NCBI GenBank assembly: GCA_963920525.1
Contig: OY986437.1
Location: 26,864,363 to 26,928,362, forward strand
From: Dichetophora obliterata
Lineage: Eukaryota > Arthropoda > Insecta > Diptera > Sciomyzidae
DNA: 64,000 nucleotides
Direction of reading: 5' to 3'
In this document: piece by piece, positions 45,360 through 55,839 of the stretch
Numbering within the stretch: the first letter of the stretch is position 1
Layout of the letters: the number at the start of each line of letters is the position of its first letter
Notes under the pieces: model-generated
Told to the model about the DNA's origin: nothing
Database searches by the model: none
The model's input: the letters and a program-made list of their open reading frames with translations, nothing else
Position numbers and translations under genes: made by a program

Positions 45360-45630
45360 GAGGATAGTTTAGGCTAGGGAGAAGTACAAATTGCTTAGTT
45401 GACAGTCAGCGTGTAAACGATCGCTAGGCGAAAGAATTTTCATCGGCTACCAACACTGCACTAAGTTGAGTACCACCGCCATCAAGTATAGCGAAACCTA
45501 CCTACACCAAACCCACCACACTCACGCGGTGACTAAAAACTTAGCTGGCTACATGTTCGACCAGCGCAAGAAAAGTCATTCGTGCTGCGGCCGCCACTTA
45601 GGTAAGTCATCAACTTTGCTTTAACTCTAA
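45360..45630 (+). other. GC-richer block ending in a 5' splice-site-like sequence
   Basis: It stands out from the AT-rich surroundings, with CAC/ACC-rich wording and no ORF. It ends CGGCCGCCACTTAG|GTAAGTCATC, a near-consensus 5' splice site at 45601. A good acceptor (TTTGTTTGATTTCTACAG) lies at 47451. Together they could mark a non-coding leader exon, or the transcript start of a host gene or retroelement. This is inference only. Confidence 0.35.
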
Positions 45631-46710
45631 CTCTTTCGCTAAGGCCGTTGCCTAGTGCGCCAGGATCATTTTTCTCTCGGAATTTTTCTAAGTCTTTTTT
45701 TTAAGTAAAATTTTTCTAAGTCTTTTGGACACGAAAAATTTCTAAGTCTTTCGCTAAGGCCGTTGCCTAGTACGCCAGGAACATTTTTTTTTTCTCTCGA
45801 AATTTTTCTAATAGAGTCTTTTCGACTCGAAAACTTTCTACGTCTTTTTTAAGTAAAATTTTTCTAAGTCAGTTGGACACGAAAAATTTCTAAGTCTTTC
45901 GCTAGGGCCGTTGCCTAGTACGCCAGGAACATTTTTTTTTTCACGAAATTTTTCTAAGTCTTTTTGACTCGAAAACTTTCTAAGTCTTTTTTTAAGTAAA
46001 ATTTTTCTAAGTCTTTTGGACACGAAAAATTTCTAAGTCTTTCGCTAGGGCCTTTGCCTACTACGCCAGGAACATTTTTAATTCACGAAATTTTTCTAAG
46101 TCTTTTCGACTCGAAAACTTTCTAAGTCTTTTTTTTAAGTAAAATTTTTCTAAGTCTTTTGTGACACGAAAAATTTCTTAGTCTTTCGCTAGGGCCGTTG
46201 CCTAGTACGCCAGAAACATTATTTTTTTAAGAAAATTTTTCTAAGTCTTTTCGACACGAAAATTTTCTAAGTTTTTTTTTTTAAAAATTTTTCTAAGTCT
46301 TTTCGACATGAAAATTTTCTAAGTCTTATTTTTAAAAAAATTTTTCTAAGTCTTTTCGACACGAAAATTTTCTAAGTCTTTTCTTTAAGATAATTTTTCT
46401 AAGTCTTTTCGACACGAAAATTTTCCAAGTCTTTTTTTAAGAAAATTTTTCTAAGTCTTTTCGACATGAAAATTTTCTAAGTCTTATTTTTAAAAAAATT
46501 TTTCTAAGTCTTTTCGACACGAAAATTTTCTAAGTCTTTTCTTTAAGATAATTTTTCTAAGTCTTTTCGACACGAAAATTTTCCAAGTCTTTTTTTAAGA
46601 AAATTTTTCTAAGTCTTTTCGACATGAAAATTTTCTAAGTCTTATTTTTAAGAAAATTTTTCTAAGTCTTTGAGTCAAGAAAAATGTCTAAGTCTTTCGC
46701 CATGGCCGTC
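45631..46710. repeat. Composite tandem array built on CTAAGTCTTT
   Basis: Two levels are visible. Part one has units of 143-148 bp beginning TCTTTCGCTA(A/G)GGCCGTTGCC at 45747, 45895, 46038 and 46182, plus a short first unit at 45632. Part two (46200-46690) has units of about 53 bp (TTTTTCTAAGTCTTTTCGAC then A(C/T)GAAAATTTT(C)). These group into a 158-bp higher-order repeat marked by CGACATGAAAATTTTC at 46304, 46462 and 46620. A last TCTTTCGCCATGGCCGTCGCC at 46693 closes the array. Unit lengths are not multiples of three and the reading frames are not kept, so it is not protein-coding. Confidence 0.88.
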
Positions 46711-47530
46711 GCCTAGTACATCGAAACTTCGCTTTCCCTTCGAGACTTTCGGGTACCGTTACGCCACGTGGTCGGCACGCTAGAACATAGGTTGCGCTCG
46801 TCAAATCACGCCACTCGACCGGCAGAACGGGACTTGAGTAAATAAACGCTACATCGCCGGCATGTGCCGAGTTGCTTTCTTTGGTTGGAAGAAGAGAAAC
46901 AAAACAAACAAACCCGTCGACGCGTTCCCGCAACGCAGCTGTCCACCCACTGATGAATGCGTTTCCGAGATGTCTTTAGGTTATTTTTTTTATATCTCGG
47001 CTGCGCCGCGCTCGGTAACTTGCTACATCAAACAAACTCGTCGACGCGTTCCCGCAACATAGTTATCTACCCACTGTTGAATGCGTTTCCGAGATGTCTC
47101 TAGGTTATTTTTTTATATCTCGGCTGCGCCGCGCGCGGTTACTTGCTACATTTTAATTTAGGTGATTTTAGTCCCCGATAGTTTAGTTAGCCTCGTGCTG
47201 CGAGATGTCTTTAGGTGAATTTTTTTAACCCTCGCAGCCATAGTTTTAAGATCAATTTGGTTTTGTTAAGCACCAAGGATTTCTCTGAAGTTTCCTTTTT
47301 CCGATTATCTTGATACTTACAATAAACCATAAAGTAATTTTAAGACACAGTAATTTTAAGATAGAACAAAATTTCGCTAAGAACAATAAGCAATACATTA
47401 TATGTTTGACTAAAAACTTAAGCGTGAGTTTTCTTTTGTTTGATTTCTACAGCGGGGCTTTGTTTTGTGAGACACGAACCCTGGACACCGGCGAGTGATA
47501 CCTCGGCCGGAAAGGTTCGTTACAACTGCA
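46711..47530. other. GC-rich block with a 124-bp tandem duplication
   Basis: 46905-47150 contains two copies, 124 bp apart, of TCGACGCGTTCCCGCAAC, CGTTTCCGAGATGTCT and ATATCTCGGCTGCGCCGCGC. Shorter echoes (GCGAGATGTCTTTAGGT, 47198-47216) follow. The block ends with GCGGGGCTTTGTTTTGTGAG and CGGCCGGAAAGGTTCGTTAC. It might be an LTR or leader of a large retroelement, but no paired copy or gag-pol is adjacent. No ORF of note. Confidence 0.55.
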
Positions 47531-48084
47531 ACCCTTAACTCAAGAATGCACTTCGACTTTTTACTTTCAGACGCTTTGTAAATGCTGTAGACGAGAAGCC
47601 AATTGCAACAATTTCTTAAACATGCTTACTTCAACGCCTTGTAGAAAATTAACAACAACTATAAAAACAAAAAAAATATTCATTCTTCACTATTTAAAAA
47701 ATTTTAATCATTAAAATTAATAATTCTAGACAAAAAAAAATTAATATAAAAGGTGCTTTTTATAGCTACACTGTAATATTTTCTCAGTGAGCAGCTTTTC
47801 TCAGTAGAACGTATTTTTGTATAAAAAGTCGTTGGTTAACACTGAGCGGCTAACTGAAAATAGAAATTGATTTGTTTTTTAACCCTTTTCTACGCTCATC
47901 TGAGAACGAAAGCTATTTCATATCACAGTGTAGGTCGAAGGTCACAGTTAAAAGGTCGAATTTGGACCACTGGCGAATTCTAGTATTATTTAAAAGCAAT
48001 AGTATCTATAATAATGTTTTTGGTTGAAAATTAATTACCATTCCGTGGGAATTGGGAACGAAAACAAAAAATGAACAAGGTCTA
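47531..48084. other. AT-rich spacer
   Basis: No gene was found. It precedes the hAT transposase remnant. Confidence 0.45.
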
Positions 48085-48900
48085 TTTCAAAGCCTTTTCA
48101 AATATACTCTCTCAGAGGATGAACATTTTCAGCTTTGTCAAAAAAGTATGCCTTGTAATTCTACATATTTGTCTTCTCAAACACAAAATTAAATCATTCA
48201 TTGTTTTGCCGAAATACTGCGCAACACAATTGTTACTGAAATAAAAGAAGCGGCATTTTATGCTTTAATGGCTGATAAAAGTGGAAACGAAATATTCTCA
48301 ATGGCATTCCGATTTATTAGGCTAGGTGAAACATTAGAAACTCTTATTGGATTTGAAAAAGCTGAAGACATTTCTTCACATGGACTTACTAAGTTAATTG
48401 TTAATTGTATTCAAGCACTTGGCCTAGATGATAAAAAATGTTGAAGTCAGTGTTATGATGGTGCGGCAGTCATGAGTGGAAGAAATGACGGTGTACAAAA
48501 GTTGGTGCAGCATCATTGTTTTAATCATCGCCTCCATCTTGTGGTAATTGTCATTGTTATGCACGTAGTTACATGTCATCTGTTCTTTGATCAAGTTAAA
48601 CTTCTTCATAACTTGTTTGGTCGATTCAAAGTACGGAGAGTAAATTGAACAGCGATGGTTAGGGCATTTACGGGCAATAAGAGCCATCATTACAAATTTT
48701 GTTAAGCTACTAGAAACTTTATTCCAAATAAAAAAAGGAAATATCCGCAAAGTAGATGCGGATGATGTGGCAATGGCTGCTGGATTATACATGTCAATAA
48801 CAGACAAAAAGTTTCTTTTTAAATCTGTAAGAGCAAAAATTTTGCTGTTACAAACCGATGAAGCAGAAACGATGACCGTTTCCACCAAACAACAGTGTTA
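48085..48900 (+). pseudogene. hAT/ZMYM1-like transposase, central part
   Basis: The frames read IVTEIKEAAFYALMADKSGN, FRFIRLGETLETLIGFEKAE, DISSHGLTKLIVNCIQALGL, CYDGAAVMSGRNDGVQKLVQ and CFNHRLHLVV. After frameshifts they continue with GHLRAIRAIITNFVKLLETL, KVDADDVAMAAGLYMSITDK and FLFKSVRAKILLL. AFYALMAD-, GLTKLIV and YDGAAVMSG belong to the catalytic core (RNase H fold, second Asp region) of the hAT-derived DUF4371/ZMYM1-like family. Stops at TAA/TGA positions and small deletions make it dead. The C-terminal dimerisation part occurs separately at 50650-50950. Confidence 0.75.
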
Positions 48901-49566
48901 ATAATGAAAACGAATGGGCTTTCTCCACACCGAAAAAAAATGTGCGGAGTTAACCCAAGCTTTTTCGTGAGTCAAAAGAGTTTTTTAAAAAGTTAAAAAC
49001 GTTTTGTCGCCGTAAAACGCAAAATGAATTGCATCAATATTTTTTTTGTTACTACAAAACTTTTTTTGCTTGATACAACTCATGTTCAAAGCTTGGAGTA
49101 AATTAAAAGCAGTTTCAAATTAACTCTGCATCTTCTCCAAACATTTGTCCTATTAACTTCATTAAAACTTATTGCAACCATCTATGAAGAACGTCTTTGT
49201 ATTTTAAAGCTGAAACGGAGTTATGTTTAGCACGAAACAGAGTCTGCTCGAGCAAATGTTTCCGTTTGTTCGTTTTACTATGAATGAAGAGAAAGGACTC
49301 GAATATTTTAAAAAGCAAATCAAGTGTGCTGTAAGAATTAAATGTTGCATAATGATAAAAAAGGGCCGTTTTTATTATTACGAGTTATATGTTTTCGTAT
49401 ATCTTTATCGAAGTGAAACTTCTTATGCGGTTATTTGATATAGAGGGTAAATTTTTCGAGTCTCGTCACGAAAGTCTTCTTTTAATCTCGTCACGAAAAA
49501 TTGTGTACACAAGCAATGATATCTTTTTTGTATGGGGACCCCTACAAGGGTGGCAGATAGAGTGTA
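48901..49566. other. Spacer between hAT parts, no clear gene
   Basis: No family is recognisable. It may be a decayed part of the same hAT element, because its C-terminus resumes beyond the mariner insertion. Confidence 0.4.
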
Positions 49567-50509
49567 CAGGGTTGCCAATATTCGAAGCGCCTATTTTATT
49601 TTTAAATAAATCAAAGAAACCACAGTTTTTTGTCTGTTCGTCATGAATATCATTTAATTGGGTTCAAGTAGATTTGCTTACATTATTTCTTGAATATGAT
49701 ATCTCGTAAATGGTCGCCATTGGCCTCTACGACATATTGTGCCCGTTTTGCAGCATTTTCCATGGTTTTCTTCAACATTTCGATGGGAATGGCGGTTATT
49801 TCTTGACGGATGTTTGTTTTCAGCTCTTCTAGGGTCTTTGGCTTGTTGACGTAAACCTTTGATTTCAAATAACCCCACAAAAAGAAGTCTGGAGGCGTTA
49901 AATCTGGTGACCTTGGCGGCCAATCGAAATCACCATTTTTTGGCATCAAACGGCCAGGGAACAATTGCTTCAAAAAATCGATTGTAGTGCGGCTTGTGTG
50001 TGGTGGCGCGCCGTCTTGTTGAAACCAGTAGTGCCTGATACGCTTTCGACGAACGATTGGCATGAAAAAATTGTTTATCATATCGCGATAACGCTCCTGA
50101 TTGACAGTAACTCTGTGGCCATTATCATCTTCGAAAAAGAACGGCCCAATGAGCATTTTAGCACAAACGCCGCACGAAACAGTGACTTTTGCATCGTGAA
50201 GAGGTACCTCTTGAATCTCTTGTGGATTTTCAGTGGCATAAATATGGCAATTTTGTTTGTTTACCGTTCCGTTCAACTGAAAATGAGCTTCATCGCTCAT
50301 TTTTTGAAAGCACGTTGAGTTTTCACTAGTGACTTGTTTTGTTGAATGTAAATTTCAACAATTTTAGAGCGTTCGCGTGGCGTGTACTGTTCCATTGTAA
50401 ATATTTGCTTGGAATGACGCTTCAAACGCGGTATGTCATTAGTCGATTTGGCATCTCTGCGGAAAGTTACAGTGTTGCCAGATGGGCGCTTCGAATATGG
50501 ACAACCGTG
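49567..50509 (-). mobile_element. Tc1/mariner-superfamily element, internally deleted
   Basis: The terminal inverted repeats of 25 bp (49567-49591 and 50485-50509, 22 of 25 identical, inner part ATATTCGAAGCGCC) are flanked by TA (49565-49566, 50510-50511). The 943-bp element encodes a transposase on -, with an internal deletion. It lies between two hAT transposase fragments. Confidence 0.9.
49683..50395 (-). pseudogene. Mariner-type transposase with deleted middle
   Basis: The start codon at 50395 opens MEQYTPRERSKIVEIYIQQN and KSLVKTQRAFKK, the N-terminal HTH of this family, and then a stop. The next bases, in another frame, read straight into MSDEAHFQLNGTVNKQN, the first catalytic Asp region. 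The second helix-turn-helix and linker (roughly 110-130 residues in related proteins) are therefore gone. The rest is intact: YWFQQDGAPPHTSR (second Asp), WPPRSPDLTPPDFFLWGYLK (third Asp, 36 residues between by my count) and SKVYVNKPKTLEELK, ending at 49683. The junction lies at 50297-50305, at the shared word TTTCAAAAAA. The 205-codon C-terminal frame has no stops, so the deletion is young or the frame is under recent constraint. Confidence 0.87.
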
Positions 50510-50640
50510 TACATTTGTGTTTTTACGAATAAAATATTCGTAATATGTACTTACATACGTCGATTCTACGAATCCTATTCGTGACTGAAAACTACGAATC
50601 AAATTCGTAGAATGGACGCAGTTATTAGTAATATTTACAC
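50510..50640. repeat. Imperfect palindromes rich in TACGAAT
   Basis: CATTCTACGAATTTGATTCG (read on -) pairs with CGATTCTACGAATCCTATTC at 50559-50580, forming a stem around CTGAAAAC. Another ATTCGTAAT/ATTTTATTCG pair lies at 50520-50540. It may be the end of an older MITE. Confidence 0.5.
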
Positions 50641-50649
50641 AAAAATATT

Positions 50650-50960
50650 TTTGATTGCAAGGATGCAATACATTAAAAATATTGTTTCCTGTAAGAAGCG
50701 CATTTACTGAAACTTATAAGCTTTTTGAAGCTATAGAAATGTTTGATAACAGTACAACAGTCAATGAATCTTCATTTTCGACTCTATCGCGAATTGACAT
50801 TGTGAGGCATATGTCTATGATAGACCGAAGGTTGTGATATCTTTCATTTCTTGCATTTGAAAAAGGAGGCTACAGGGCTTAAACGAAGACATTATACTTC
50901 GAAAGTTCGCTGAACAGAACTGGCGAATAAAATTATTTTAAAAATAGATATTCAGTTGAC
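50650..50960 (+). pseudogene. hAT dimerisation-domain remnant
   Basis: The frame reads FTETYKLFEAIEMFDNS, VNESSFSTLSRIDIVRHMSM and IDRRL, then after a stop LSFLAFEKGG and, frameshifted, LNEDIILRKFAEQNWRIK. The pattern E-SFS-L-RI---RR-SM---RL--LS-LA-EK is the C-terminal dimerisation region of hAT-like (ZMYM1/DUF4371-type) transposases. This is the natural continuation of the 48085-48900 fragment, now separated by the mariner and undefined sequence. Confidence 0.65.
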
Positions 50961-51639
50961 AAATTTCTAGTCAGGAAAAATCAAAAGCTGCAATAAATAT
51001 TAATTTAACTCTAAATACAACTTAAGCGTTTTCTTTTGATTTTTTTTTTATTGTTAATGAGCAAAGTCAGTACTGGTAAAAATTGCTTAAGCACCGATAG
51101 AAATTCAATCCTGGCTACGGCACTGGTATTACTAAATAGCAGAATGCAGAATCGTCGAATTTCACAGGTCAGAAAATTCTGCATTTGTTATACTTTCGCG
51201 GTCTACACTCTAACAAAAATTCACGAGAATTAACTACAATAATTGCTGGCAACTGATTGCCTACATTTATTGTAGTTAAATCCCATCAGCAAAATTAAAA
51301 ATATTTATCTTTAAAAATGCATGAATCCTCTCACCTACAATTATTTCTTTCGCTCTCTTGTAAAAACTCTCTTCTAAAATTATTTCTTCCAATCTTGTCT
51401 TAGCTTATAAAAAACAGCGAGAAATGCGTGAAGTCTCTCAAGTAAGTTTTGAACATGGCAACAACAACAACTCTGTGTAGAGTCAATAACTCAGCAGAAG
51501 GCGCTACTCTTTCCTACTTCAGTAGGCTTGAGTAATTATGCTGTGACCAATCTACTGTTTAAGTTGTATATAATTGGACACTTGTTCGAATAAACTCTTT
51601 GAAAGCATATGACGTTAAAGCAGAGGTGTTTATTTAAGG

Positions 51640-51957
51640 GCAAACGTAAAATACCGCTTCTAGAGCGTTTTTAGGAGTGTCTGAGCGAGAACACGCTGAA
51701 ATAGTGTGAAAAGTAGGAAAAATATACATATTTTAAGACTCTCTGAGAGAAAACACGCTGAAATAGCGCAAAAAGTAGAAAATATACATATTTTAGAATT
51801 CTCTGAGCGAAAGCACGCTGGAATAGCGTGAAAAATAGAGATTATGTATATTTAAGGGCTCTCTGAGCAAAAACACGCTAAAATAGCGTGAAAAGTAGAG
51901 AGATATACATATTTTAAGACTCTCTGAGCGAAAACACGCTCAAATAGCGTGAATAGT
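51640..51957. repeat. 61-bp tandem repeat, five copies
   Basis: Units of 60-62 bp carry CTCTGAGCGAAAACACGCTGAAATAGCG and ATATACATATTTTAAGA. The word (A/G)(C)ACGCT falls at 51691, 51753, 51813, 51873 and 51934. A diverged sixth piece resumes at 52376-52410 (AATATACATATTTTGGAAAA and GACGCTG), beyond the inserted MITE. Confidence 0.88.
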
Positions 51958-51959
51958 AA

Positions 51960-52375
51960 TGGTCCAGTTAGCCTCGCATGGCACAGCAGCGCATGCAACG
52001 CAGATAAGCAGCTAGCACACAGCTAACTAAATGGTGATTATGCAAAGCATAGTCACATGGTCAAAATAAAACAATAAAAAAGAAGAATACAACGATTTTA
52101 TTTTAATAAATTAACCGCACTTGATCAAACAATTTTACAACTTCACATCTGTTTTGCCAAAACGTCAAATACATAGAAGAATACACAGGTATTAAAATGA
52201 AATAGATCTTCCATGTTTATCTATGTAGTCAGAGATGCATTTCTGTTTTTATCTGAGCATTGCCATGCGTTGCCATGTTGTGCATAATCAGATACACACA
52301 AGTCCTATTGAACAGATTTCGATGTGACGCTTGTTAAGCCATGCACTGCTATGCCATGCGAGGCTAACTGGACCA
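51960..52375. mobile_element. Harbinger/Tourist-type MITE, 416 bp
   Basis: The terminal inverted repeats of about 37 bp are perfect over the first 24 (TGGTCCAGTTAGCCTCGCAT and onwards). They are flanked by TAA (51957-51959 and 52376-52378). The internal sequence has no ORF. It sits in the last unit of the 61-bp tandem array, so it arrived after the array formed. Confidence 0.88.
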
Positions 52376-52769
52376 TAAAGTAAATATACATATTTTGGAA
52401 AAAGACGCTGATTTTCAGACAAAATTGAAAAAACTCACTGTATAGCGTGGTTTTTTTACAAAATCGCCAATAAATATCGTTAAATTTTACAGCATTTATT
52501 GTAGAGATTTTTCAAACAGTTTTTAGAGTGTACATTTTCGAGAAAAGAGCACGATTTATTTTGAGATCAAAACTTGTTTTTAGAAAAGAACATAAAAAAA
52601 TGCAGAATTCTTGAAAAAGGCAGAAAAATTCAGAATTTTTCCAGAAAAGAATGCGTTATTAAGACCAAATCGTTATTTATTTTCTCTCATCGTCAATTAT
52701 TTTTCTTACTCACACACATCTCTTACGTTTACTCAATAAAACGTTAACATGTATTTTCAAGTAAAATTC
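52376..52769. other. Spacer with the end of the tandem array
   Basis: Diverged array sequence is followed by AT-rich sequence. No gene. Confidence 0.5.
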
Positions 52770-53312
52770 CCCACCGGGAAAATGAGAATTAATTCTTAAA
52801 AAAATCGGAAAGTGAATGGATTCTTTTGCTTGAATTTTAGAATGTATTCCAAAGAATATATAAATTTAAAGCAAAACCTATGAATTGGAATCAATACACA
52901 AAATATTTACTGATTCGTTTTAAATGCAGCTGGAATCGATTATGAAGTATATAATAATTTATAATAAAGTAAATGTTGTTAGATTCCTTGCTTGCTTTTA
53001 TGGTAAGTGAAAAACGAATTGATTCTAAAACAAATTCTGCCATAAGCGAAACAATAATCAATCTGTTATGATTTATATTTTCTGTTTGTTGTTGTTTTTG
53101 TTTTTTCAGATATTTTTGAAAAAACGGTTGTTCTGTTCTTTTCCGTTCACGTGTTTCTTAAAAATGTTATGTTTATAATATTTTCTGTTGCATTTGTCAG
53201 CAAAAAAGCATTATTTTAAATTGCGTCACTTGAAAAATTGACATCAGAAATAAAAATTGACATCAAGTAAAGCTAAACAAACGAATTAAAAAGTAAGTAA
53301 CTTTATTTATAA

Positions 53313-55086
53313 CTAGCTGATATACCCGGTGTTACTCGAGAGTCATTTATATAAACATTTTAACATACACTTCTCGATTAAATGTTTTTTAAAATCGGGA
53401 ATAATGAAAAACATGTTGAATTTTATTTGAATTTTATTTTATTTAATTTTATTTATCCACGTTTGCTAGGTATTTGAACGAACATTGATCCAAAAAAGTT
53501 AAGGAAAATTTTTGTTGTTGGTGGTTCCATCTCTTGTGGTGAGCTAATTGAATTCAAAGAAGCGGTACGAAAAACAGATTTTAAAAATTAAAAAGAATTT
53601 TTATATTTACTCTATCTTAAAGCAAGCACAATTACCTTTTCAACAAAATAAAAATTATTGTGGGACTCAATGCGTCCTTGAGATATGGACATTTTAACGT
53701 CTAAACAAAGATTTATATTAAAAAACATATTGAACTTTTTAACAAAAAAAAAAAATGTTAATGAAATATGTTAAAAATAGCAGAGTTATTGGCATTAAAA
53801 GTAGAAACTTTGATTTTCATATAATTTTTTCTCATTATTAGCTATCAATGTTTTATGAAAATTCGTTGTGCTAAAAATGATTGTACCTACTAAAATTTCT
53901 AAAAAAAACTGGCAGTACTGCATTATTTTACTTTCTAAAAGTTTGGTAGCAATAGCATTTTCGCAAAATATTTCGCAAAACTTATCTGCTAGCTGCATAA
54001 GAACATCAGATATTCTTCTGTAAGCAGAAAATAGCGCCACCTGTCTGTAATCCCAATCGTGTGGGGTTAAATTTGAAGAAACTTTTGAAAAAACATAATT
54101 CAGCTATTCAACGCAAGGTGAACGTATAGTTTGTTCCCACACATCTTACACATGTGGCGCCATCTATCTGTGAATTTAACGCACATATCAAAACTAAAGA
54201 AATAATTGTGCTGACCAGATGCGCATATGTTTTTTTATATCGCCATATAGCTGAAACTGATTACATGAAAATATTAACTTTTACAGCATTCTTATTCACA
54301 GTCATCTTTTCGATAAAATTGTGATATATATACAACATTTAAAAACAACATTTTGGAAAAAATAAATTTCGCGAAAAAAATCAAAGGGGGTAAAACCTTG
54401 TTGTTTTGATGACAAAAACAGTTAAATAATTTTTGCGCTTAGCTGGAAGAATTTTTGCAAATAAATGCTATGTCATATGAAAGGTAGCCAGACGTGCAAT
54501 TTTTAATTGATTTCGTTTTTACAACAACAACAATTTTTGAGTAATTTTTTGAGTAAAAAGTCAATATTTTGGACCTTTTTTGACATAATCATAAAACATA
54601 AATACACTGACTAAACGGTACAGTTCAACCTATTTTTGTGAAGTGATTTTATTGAACTTTTGAACAAAAAAAATTTGAATGAAATATATTAATGGACAGC
54701 GGAGATATTTGCATCGAAAGACCAAACTTTGATTTTCATGTCGTTTTTTTCTCATTCTTAGGCAACGATGTTTTATAAAAAAGTCGTTATACTGAAAATT
54801 TCTCCAATTTTAAAGATATGTGAATGTTTTTGATGTCAAAATAACAGAAATTTTTTAAAATTAAATAAGAAAAAATCTCCGATGGTAAAAAGTTTTATAA
54901 TAAAAAAATTACCGTTAGTTGAAAAATTTCAGAGGGAGCGTGGCAAAAACTAAGTATGTAACATTTTAAGTTGGGATGCACTTAATATGTATACCTAGTT
55001 TTAGTAAAATCCGTTGAGCCGTTTAGATTTGTATAAAGGTCAAACAAACAAACAAACAAACAGAAAATGAGTTTTATTACTATAGA
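53313..55086 (-). mobile_element. Non-autonomous Helitron, 1774 bp
   Basis: On the minus strand it starts A|TCTATAGTAATAAAACTCAT, has TCTAAACGGCTCAACGGATT, and ends ACACCGGGTATATCAGCTAG|T. The ends and A-T insertion site are canonical for Helitrons. The 3' end is the same as in the 38530-38997 copy. No Rep or helicase coding is present. Confidence 0.8.
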
Positions 55087-55099
55087 TTATTCTTGTTTT

Positions 55100-55440
55100 T
55101 AATAACATATTCTTTACATATTCTTCTGTTCATTTCAAGCTTTCGGCAATGAAGTCCATCATTGAACACAACCCTTTGCCAAGTGGTATAAGCAAGTTAA
55201 TGGCAAAAAAGTGCTTGAAGAATTCAAGAAGCCTCGAAAATTTTAATAATGTATTTTTTGGTAGGTTATGAAAAACCATCACTTTTTACTTGTTTAAATC
55301 ATTTTTAATGTTTATTTTTTAAATGCAGATATTAAGGAAGCTATACGCAAATCAAAATGTAAATAACATAATGATACATTTGAAGCAAAATTGAAGGAGC
55401 AGCCTACATCATTAACATTAACATTTTTGCACTAAATAAA
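55100..55440 (+). other. Possible short exons inside the TIR element
   Basis: AATGAAGTCCATCATTGAAC opens a frame MKSIIEHNPLPSGISKLMAK with KCLKNSRSLENFNNVFF up to a GTAGGT. An acceptor-like TGTTTATTTTTTAAATGCAG leads to DIKEAIRKSKCK and a stop at 55360, and AATAAA follows at 55435. I do not recognise it. It may be the end of a transposon gene. Confidence 0.3.
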
Positions 55441-55839
55441 GTATTGTTATTCTTTCTCATTACCTAATAATTAGCTCTCTAATGTGAATTAGTATAATAT
55501 AATTTTTTATTTATTGTTTAAAAAAGAATAAAACATTTTCAAACTGCCATAAAAACCTATGTATTATGGAATTCATTCATATGTTTCTATTCTAAAAGGG
55601 CTTCTTAGGGATTCATACTATTCTCATATCCGAAAAATTCACTTTTTTCATTTAAAAGAATCCATTTAATAAGCAAATAATAGAATCGATTTCAGCAGTG
55701 ATTCAAGTGGAAGGCAGAAAGGAATGTACTACTTTTTGTAGGACATCACTATGTAAAAAATAATCAATTCTAGAATCAATAATTGGAAAAGAGAATTGAT
55801 TCTTTTTTCATATACAATTGATTCTTTTTTCCCGGTGGG

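Larger units (their letters stand above)
52770..55839. mobile_element. TIR element of unassigned family with a nested Helitron
   Basis: Inverted ends CCCACCGGGAAAA (52770 onwards) and TTTTTTCCCGGTGGG (to 55839) each lead into GAATTGATTCTTTT-type words. The target duplication is not clear, so the superfamily is unresolved. Most of the interior is a Helitron (53313-55086). The remaining interior (52780-53310 plus 55090-55830, about 1.27 kb) contains splice-like sites. Confidence 0.55.

Noticed and set aside
45838..46023. Minus-strand ORF with repeated RLRKF/DLEKF words in the tandem array
   Set aside because: It arises from the repeat unit. Unit lengths of 143-148 bp are not multiples of three and the frame is not kept in other units.
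46862..47062. GC-rich ORFs near 46.9 kb as a gene
   Set aside because: They lie within a 124-bp tandem duplication, are short on both strands and lack any recognisable domain.
48424..48888. 154-codon minus-strand ORF
   Set aside because: It is antisense to the hAT transposase remnant, whose + strand frames carry the family motifs.
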